DNA from: Clostridiales bacterium
GTDB lineage: Bacteria; Bacillota; Clostridia; Christensenellales; Borkfalkiaceae
NCBI GenBank assembly: GCA_015071005.1
Contig: SVIG01000003.1
Coordinates: forward strand, 124,001 to 188,000
Direction of reading: 5' to 3'
DNA: 64,000 nt
Part shown: positions 60,375-64,000 of the stretch, piece by piece
How positions within the stretch are numbered: the first letter of the stretch is position 1
Layout: the number at the start of each line of letters is the position of its first letter
Notes under the pieces: generated by a model
Seen by the model: the letters and a program-made list of their open reading frames with translations, nothing else
Told to the model about the DNA's origin: nothing
The model's database searches: none
Program-made: the position numbers and the translations under genes

Positions 60375-60450
60375 GGGGTTATGGCTCAGTTGGTAGAGCG
60401 CCTCGTTCGCAACGAGGAGGCCAGCGGTTCGAATCCGCTTAGCTCCACCA
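60375..60450 (+). tRNA. tRNA-Ala (anticodon CGC)
   Basis: This is a 76-base cloverleaf with encoded CCA. The anticodon loop is TTCGCAA on CCTCG/CGAGG. The acceptor GGGGTTA/TAGCTCC has the G3-U70 wobble that identifies alanine tRNAs. The T-arm is AGCGG-TTCGAAT-CCGCT. Confidence 0.94.
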
Positions 60451-60454
60451 AAAA

Positions 60455-60486
60455 AATACGGATGGCAAATGCCATCCGTATTTTTT
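60455..60486 (+). terminator. Terminator of tRNA-Ala
   Basis: AATACGGATGGC and GCCATCCGTATT flank AAAT, followed by TTTT. Confidence 0.92.
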
Positions 60487-60518
60487 GTTACACTAATCGT
60501 GGGAACCACTGCATTATC

Positions 60519-60622
60519 AGCGGTTCGCGCGAACGAGCAAAAACGATACCGCTCATTTTTTCCACATAATTCGTTTCGAGTGAAGCTTTGTTGCCTATGG
60601 CAACAATTTTCCGCTTAGCTCC
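60519..60622 (+). repeat. Split copy of the tRNA-Ala 3' end with an 83-base insert in the T-loop
   Basis: AGCGGTTCG (60519-60527) and CCGCTTAGCTCC (60611-60622) are the T-arm 5' strand and the T-arm/acceptor 3' strand of the tRNA-Ala just upstream. They are separated by 83 bases that begin CGCGA and end in a hairpin (TTGTTGCC/GGCAACAA) plus TTTT. The layout parallels the tRNA-Val repeats, where the insert also starts CGCGA directly after TTCG. Confidence 0.65.
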
Positions 60623-60629
60623 GCGAAAA

Positions 60630-60658
60630 TAAAAAACACGCCAAACGGCGTGTTTTTT
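60630..60658. terminator. Bidirectional terminator before the acetyltransferase gene
   Basis: AAAAAACACGCC-AAAC-GGCGTGTTTTTT, with A/U runs on both sides. Confidence 0.9.
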
Positions 60659-60676
60659 ATTTTCGTAATTATTCTT

Positions 60677-61135
60677 TCAACGCGTACCTGCCCCACTATT
60701 TTCTTCATATATCATATAAATATGGGGGATGCCGTCCTCGTCGTATTCCCCTGAAACTTGTCTAAAGCCTACGCTCTCGTAAAAGCCCTTTGCTTGCACT
60801 TGAGCCCCCACTTTCACGATCGTTGCACCAAATTTTTCTTTTGCCACCTGCAAGCCTGCTCGCATGAGCCTTTTGCCAAGCCCCAAACCGCGTTTTAAGG
60901 AAATCACCCGCCCGACGGATACTTCGTCTAACCGTTTTCCCTTGTCCAAAACGCGTAAGTACGCCACAAGTTCCCCATTCTCGCGAAGATAGACGTGGTA
61001 AGCCTCTTTATCCACGCCGTCTAAATCTTGATAGGCGCACTCCTGCTCCACCACAAATACCTCCGCGCGCGCTTGCATAATTTCATACAACTCGTTCACG
61101 TCGAGCTCTTCAAATTTTTTCACAATAATATCCAT
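60677..61135 (-). CDS. elaA: ElaA-type GNAT acetyltransferase
   Basis: This 152-residue GNAT protein has the ElaA pattern RAEVFVVEQECAYQDLDGVD near the N-terminus and the acetyl-CoA loop GLGLGKRLM. It also has AKGFYESVGFRQVSGEYDEDG, split across the last strand, and a C-terminal IPHIYM. The substrate is unknown for the family. No ribosome site is present. The -10 box TATAAT ends six bases before the ATG, giving a predicted leaderless transcript just like the thioesterase gene. Confidence 0.9.
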   Translation of the reverse strand: MDIIVKKFEELDVNELYEIMQARAEVFVVEQECAYQDLDGVDKEAYHVYLRENGELVAYLRVLDKGKRLDEVSVGRVISLKRGLGLGKRLMRAGLQVAKEKFGATIVKVGAQVQAKGFYESVGFRQVSGEYDEDGIPHIYMIYEENSGAGTR

Positions 61136-61141
61136 AGCGCT

Positions 61142-61170
61142 ATTATAGCATAGTTTCCCCCAAAAAACAA
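61142..61170 (-). promoter_or_regulatory. Promoter giving a leaderless elaA mRNA
   Basis: TTGTTT (61165-61170), N17, TATAAT (61142-61147), then six bases to the ATG. Confidence 0.75.
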
Positions 61171-61192
61171 GAGTTATTATTGAAAAAATTTA

Positions 61193-61216
61193 TCGATATC
61201 GAGAAAGATATATCGA
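61193..61216 (+). promoter_or_regulatory. Inverted repeat upstream of the hydrogenase promoter
   Basis: TCGATAT (61193-61199) and ATATCGA (61210-61216) form a seven-base dyad ending nine bases before the -35 box. It is a plausible regulator site for hydCBA. Confidence 0.45.
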
Positions 61217-61224
61217 TTTGTGTA

Positions 61225-61254
61225 TTGACAAGCCCCCCATAAATATAGTATAAT
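61225..61254 (+). promoter_or_regulatory. Promoter of the hydCBA operon
   Basis: TTGACA (61225-61230), 18-base spacer, TATAAT (61249-61254). A second TATAAT occurs nearer the gene. Confidence 0.82.
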
Positions 61255-61291
61255 GGTAGAGTATGATATAATAAATACATAGGAGGCAATT

Positions 61292-61780
61292 ATGGCTCAT
61301 TTACAAGCGGCGGCTGTGCAAAAAATCAATGAGATTTGCGACAGATACGCCCAAGAAAAAACTCCGCTTATGATGATTTTGAGCGACATTCAAAAGGAAT
61401 ACGGTTATATTCCCCTTGAAGTGCAAGAGCTCGTGTCCGCTAAAACGGGGATTTCGGTTGCCGAAATTTACGGCGTTGTTACCTTCTACTCCTTCTTTTC
61501 GCTTACTCCAAAGGGCAAATACGTTATTGGCGTTTGTTTGGGTACGGCTTGCTACGTAAAAGGCGCACAGCAAATTTTGGACAAGTTTGCCGAGCTTATC
61601 GGCATCAAACCGGGCGAAACGTCTGCTGACGGGCTCTTTACTCTTGACGCGCTTCGTTGTATCGGTGCGTGCGGTATTGCCCCTGCGGTCACCATCAACG
61701 GCAAGGTTTACCCCAAGCTTACCGTAGACGCTGTGCCGAAGGTTATTGAAGAATATAAAGCGTTGGAGGCGAACAACTAA
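61292..61780 (+). CDS. hydC: Electron-bifurcating hydrogenase subunit HydC (NuoE-like)
   Basis: This 162-residue thioredoxin-fold [2Fe-2S] protein has the cluster ligands CLGTAC and CIGACG spaced as in NuoE/HndA. An N-terminal helical region with SDIQKEYGYIPLEVQELVS and GVVTFYSFF precedes them. It is the small subunit of trimeric HydABC hydrogenases, which couple NADH and reduced ferredoxin to H2. AGGAGG lies seven bases before the ATG. Its stop overlaps the hydB start (TAATG). Complex I NuoE is excluded by the three-gene context. Confidence 0.9.
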   Translation: MAHLQAAAVQKINEICDRYAQEKTPLMMILSDIQKEYGYIPLEVQELVSAKTGISVAEIYGVVTFYSFFSLTPKGKYVIGVCLGTACYVKGAQQILDKFAELIGIKPGETSADGLFTLDALRCIGACGIAPAVTINGKVYPKLTVDAVPKVIEEYKALEANN

Positions 61781-63663
61781 TGATTAAGAATTTTGAGGAT
61801 TTGAAACAAGTCAGCGCAAAATGCGCCTCCTGCTTAAGCGGAAAATTCACGGGCGCAGACGGCAAACGCCATATCGTTCTTTGCGGCGGTACGGGCTGTC
61901 TTTCTTCGCGCGCGGACGAGATTACTGCGGAATGCAAAAAGTTCGTAGAACAATACGGCTTGCAAGAGAAAGTGACCGTTAACCAAGTAGGTTGCTTTGG
62001 TTTCTGCTCGCAAGGTCCGTTCATTAAAATTTATCCCGAAGATACCCTCTACCGTTTGGTACAGCTTGAAGACGTAGCGGAAATTTTCGAAAAGGATATC
62101 TTGGGCGGCGAAGTCATTGAACGCTTGCTCTACGTTGACCCCAATACTGCGGAAAAAATAACGAAGCAAGAAGACATCAATTTCTATAAAAAGCAAGTGC
62201 GCGTTGCATTGCACGGCTGCGGCAGTATCAATCCCGAAGCGATTGAAGAAGCGCTCGGTGCCGGCGCGTTCCAAGGCCTTGCAAGAGCTTTGCAAATGAG
62301 CCGTCAAGACGTTATCAACGAAGTGCTTGAATCGGGGCTTCGCGGCCGTGGCGGCGGCGGTTTCCCTACGGGTAGAAAGTGGCAGTTTGCCTACGCGCAA
62401 CCCGACGGGGAAAAATACGTCGTATGTAACGGCGACGAAGGCGACCCCGGTGCCTTCATGGATCGTTCAATTCTCGAAGGGAATCCCCTTGCCGTAATCG
62501 AAGGGATGATGATTGCCGGCTATGCAATCGGCGCACAAAACGGTTATTTCTACGTGCGCGCGGAATATCCCATCGCCGTAAATAGACTCCGCCTTGCTAT
62601 CAAACAAGCGGAAGAATTAGGTTTGCTTGGCGACAATATTTTGGGTACGGATTTCTCGTTCAGAGTACATCTTCGCTTGGGCGCGGGCGCGTTCGTATGC
62701 GGTGAAGAAACGGCGCTTTTGAACTCGATCGAAGGTCAGCGCGGTATGCCGCGCACCCGTCCCCCCTTCCCTGCTGTGAAAGGGCTTTGGGACAAACCCA
62801 CGATCGTAAACAACGTAGAATCCCTTGCTTGCGTTCCCTACATTTTGCGTGAAGGCAAGGACGCCTTCTCAAAACACGGTACGGAAAGATCGAAGGGCAC
62901 GAAGGTATTTGCGCTCGGCGGTAAAATCAATAACGTCGGTTTGGTGGAAATCCCGATGGGTACGACCCTTCGCGAGCTTATCTACGATATCGGCGGCGGT
63001 ATCCCCGACGGAAAACAGTTCAAAGCCATTCAAACGGGCGGGCCTTCGGGCGGTTGCTTGACCGCAGAAGATCTCGATACCCCCATCGACTTCGATAACC
63101 TCGTTGCGAAAGGCTCGATGATGGGCTCGGGCGGCGCAATCGTTATGGACGAAGACAACTGTATGGTCGACGTTGCGAAATTCTATATGGAATTCATTTG
63201 CGACGAATCGTGCGGTAAGTGTACTCCTTGCCGTATCGGTACGAAGAGAATGCTTGAATTGCTTACGAAGATTACCGACGGCAAAGCGACGATGGACGAT
63301 TTGGACGAGCTTGAAAACCTTGCGGAAAACGTAAGAAGCAACTCCCTTTGTGGACTCGGTCAAACCGCACCCAACCCCGTACTTTCCACCCTCAAGCATT
63401 TCCGTGACGAGTACGTGGCGCACATCGTTGACAAGAAATGTCCCGCGCATATTTGTAAGAACTTGATGCAGTACCAAATTGAAGCAGATAAATGCTTCGG
63501 CTGCGGTGTTTGCGCAAGAGCTTGCCCCGTAAACGCGTTCGTAAAGACCGACTATATTGCGCCGGGGAAGAGATTGCCGGCGTATGCGGTCGATCAAGAT
63601 AAGTGTATCAAGTGCGGTATGTGTATCGCTTCGTGTAAGTTCAAAGCGATCGTGAAAAAGTAA
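61780..63663 (+). CDS. hydB: Electron-bifurcating hydrogenase subunit HydB (NuoF-like)
   Basis: The protein has 627 residues. An N-terminal [2Fe-2S] thioredoxin-like domain (CGGTGCLSS, VGCFGFCSQGP) leads into the FMN/NADH-binding NuoF core (GLRGRGGGGFPTGRKW, NGDEGDPGAFMDR, GAGAYVC-type GAGAFVCGEETAL). The [4Fe-4S] ligands follow in ESCGKCTPCRIG. Two C-terminal ferredoxin clusters are CFGCGVCARACP and CIKCGMCIASC. It is the NADH-handling subunit where bifurcation at FMN is thought to occur. The start overlaps hydC by one base, and hydA follows after 13 bases. Confidence 0.93.
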   Translation: MIKNFEDLKQVSAKCASCLSGKFTGADGKRHIVLCGGTGCLSSRADEITAECKKFVEQYGLQEKVTVNQVGCFGFCSQGPFIKIYPEDTLYRLVQLEDVAEIFEKDILGGEVIERLLYVDPNTAEKITKQEDINFYKKQVRVALHGCGSINPEAIEEALGAGAFQGLARALQMSRQDVINEVLESGLRGRGGGGFPTGRKWQFAYAQPDGEKYVVCNGDEGDPGAFMDRSILEGNPLAVIEGMMIAGYAIGAQNGYFYVRAEYPIAVNRLRLAIKQAEELGLLGDNILGTDFSFRVHLRLGAGAFVCGEETALLNSIEGQRGMPRTRPPFPAVKGLWDKPTIVNNVESLACVPYILREGKDAFSKHGTERSKGTKVFALGGKINNVGLVEIPMGTTLRELIYDIGGGIPDGKQFKAIQTGGPSGGCLTAEDLDTPIDFDNLVAKGSMMGSGGAIVMDEDNCMVDVAKFYMEFICDESCGKCTPCRIGTKRMLELLTKITDGKATMDDLDELENLAENVRSNSLCGLGQTAPNPVLSTLKHFRDEYVAHIVDKKCPAHICKNLMQYQIEADKCFGCGVCARACPVNAFVKTDYIAPGKRLPAYAVDQDKCIKCGMCIASCKFKAIVKK

Positions 63664-63676
63664 GAGGAGGCGTACC

Positions 63677-64000
63677 ATGTCCAAAGTGAATATTAAAATT
63701 GAAGGTATCCCTTTTGAAGTAGAGGCAGGTATGACCATTCTTGAAGCGGCGAAAGAATGCGGCTTTGAGATTCCTTCCCTTTGCACCTACAACCACGGCG
63801 AATGCTCGAAAGGCTCTTGCCGTGTATGTCTAGTGGAAGCGACGGGCGCGCGCGGACTTGTAGCGTCCTGCGTTTATCCCGTTGCGGAAGGTATGGAAAT
63901 CACCATTTCTTCCCCCAAAGCAACGGCGGCGAGAAGAACTTCCGTCGAATTGCTCCTTTCCAACCATAATAAGAACTGCCAACAATGCGATAAAAACGGC
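63677..64000 (+). CDS. hydA: [FeFe]-hydrogenase catalytic subunit HydA, N-terminal part only
   Basis: About 108 residues are visible before the window ends. They form a NuoG/HydA-type N-terminal [2Fe-2S] ferredoxin domain (IPSLCTYNHGECSKGSCRVC, then VASCVYP). The beginning of the His-Cys cluster segment follows (LLSNHNKNCQQCDKNG). The gene starts with ATG after AGGAGG, 13 bases past hydB. Order and N-terminus fit the catalytic subunit of the bifurcating [FeFe]-hydrogenase. The H-cluster motifs lie outside the window, so an alternative such as an NADP-reducing hydrogenase (HndD) or a formate dehydrogenase alpha subunit is not strictly excluded. Confidence 0.85.
   Translation, partial: MSKVNIKIEGIPFEVEAGMTILEAAKECGFEIPSLCTYNHGECSKGSCRVCLVEATGARGLVASCVYPVAEGMEITISSPKATAARRTSVELLLSNHNKNCQQCDKNG

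Overview
The window looks like a chromosomal segment of a strictly anaerobic, fermenting member of the Clostridia (Bacillota). Supporting signs are an electron-bifurcating HydABC hydrogenase, a clostridial-type Re-citrate synthase, an uninterrupted sporulation sigma factor (SigK), a murB-PHP-whiA-dnaE-pfkA order, and many near-consensus TTGACA-N17-TATAAT promoters with AGGAG ribosome sites. The peptide and lipoprotein cluster near 58.7 kb would fit an uncultured gut lineage such as Christensenellales, but that placement is a guess.

Layout. 0-9.3 kb (minus strand): partial thiI, a cysteine desulfurase, a small membrane protein, carB fused in frame to a dapF-like domain, carA behind an attenuator-type leader, argJ and an acyl-ACP thioesterase. 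9.5-12.2 kb: a PadR-type regulator carrying a very long coiled coil and a membrane anchor. 12.2-12.8 kb: a parS-like site and a tandem array built from the 3' end of tRNA-Val. 12.9-19.2 kb: a zinc-ribbon membrane protein, the GGGtGRT/Fe-S scaffold pair, sigK, RNase P RNA, pyruvate kinase, tRNA-Ser, and a small membrane protein/HTH pair. 19.3-31.9 kb: one long minus-strand operon, in transcription order malate (or lactate) dehydrogenase, fumarase, HdrB, HdrC, HdrA, MvhD/FlxD, two FlxB/C-like iron-sulfur proteins, FlxA-like NADH:flavin subunit, FrdB-like, FrdA-like, and an AspT/SucE-family transporter. 32-46 kb: small membrane and zinc proteins, an sRNA-like unit, 1-phosphofructokinase-like kinase, pfkA, dnaE, whiA, PHP, murB, nagA, a ROK kinase and phosphoglucomutase. 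46-51 kb: isocitrate dehydrogenase, aconitase and Re-citrate synthase in one operon. 51-55 kb: SDR, YggS, LysR and dxs. 55.6-59.4 kb: a large secreted Cys-repeat protein, a 47-residue peptide and two small lipoproteins. 59.5-64 kb: an FNT channel, tRNA-Ala followed by a second split tRNA tail, an ElaA-type acetyltransferase, and hydC-hydB-hydA (hydA runs off the end).

How it fits together. The operon at 19-32 kb reads as a reductive malate-fumarate-succinate branch. The fumarate reductase appears soluble and is encoded together with a complete Flx-Hdr flavin-based electron-bifurcation module. The inferred job is NADH oxidation coupled both to fumarate reduction and to ferredoxin reduction, with the AspT-type carrier exporting succinate. 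Ferredoxin and NADH could then be reoxidised by HydABC to give H2. The oxidative half-cycle (Re-citrate synthase, aconitase, isocitrate dehydrogenase) would supply 2-oxoglutarate. This Hdr-Flx-Frd locus is my main candidate for an undescribed system. Second is the carA/carB-dapF locus, where all three CarA glutaminase triad residues and one of the two catalytic cysteines of the fused DapF domain are replaced, behind a pyrBI-like leader.

All calls come from reading the sequence and recalling protein families. No searches were run.
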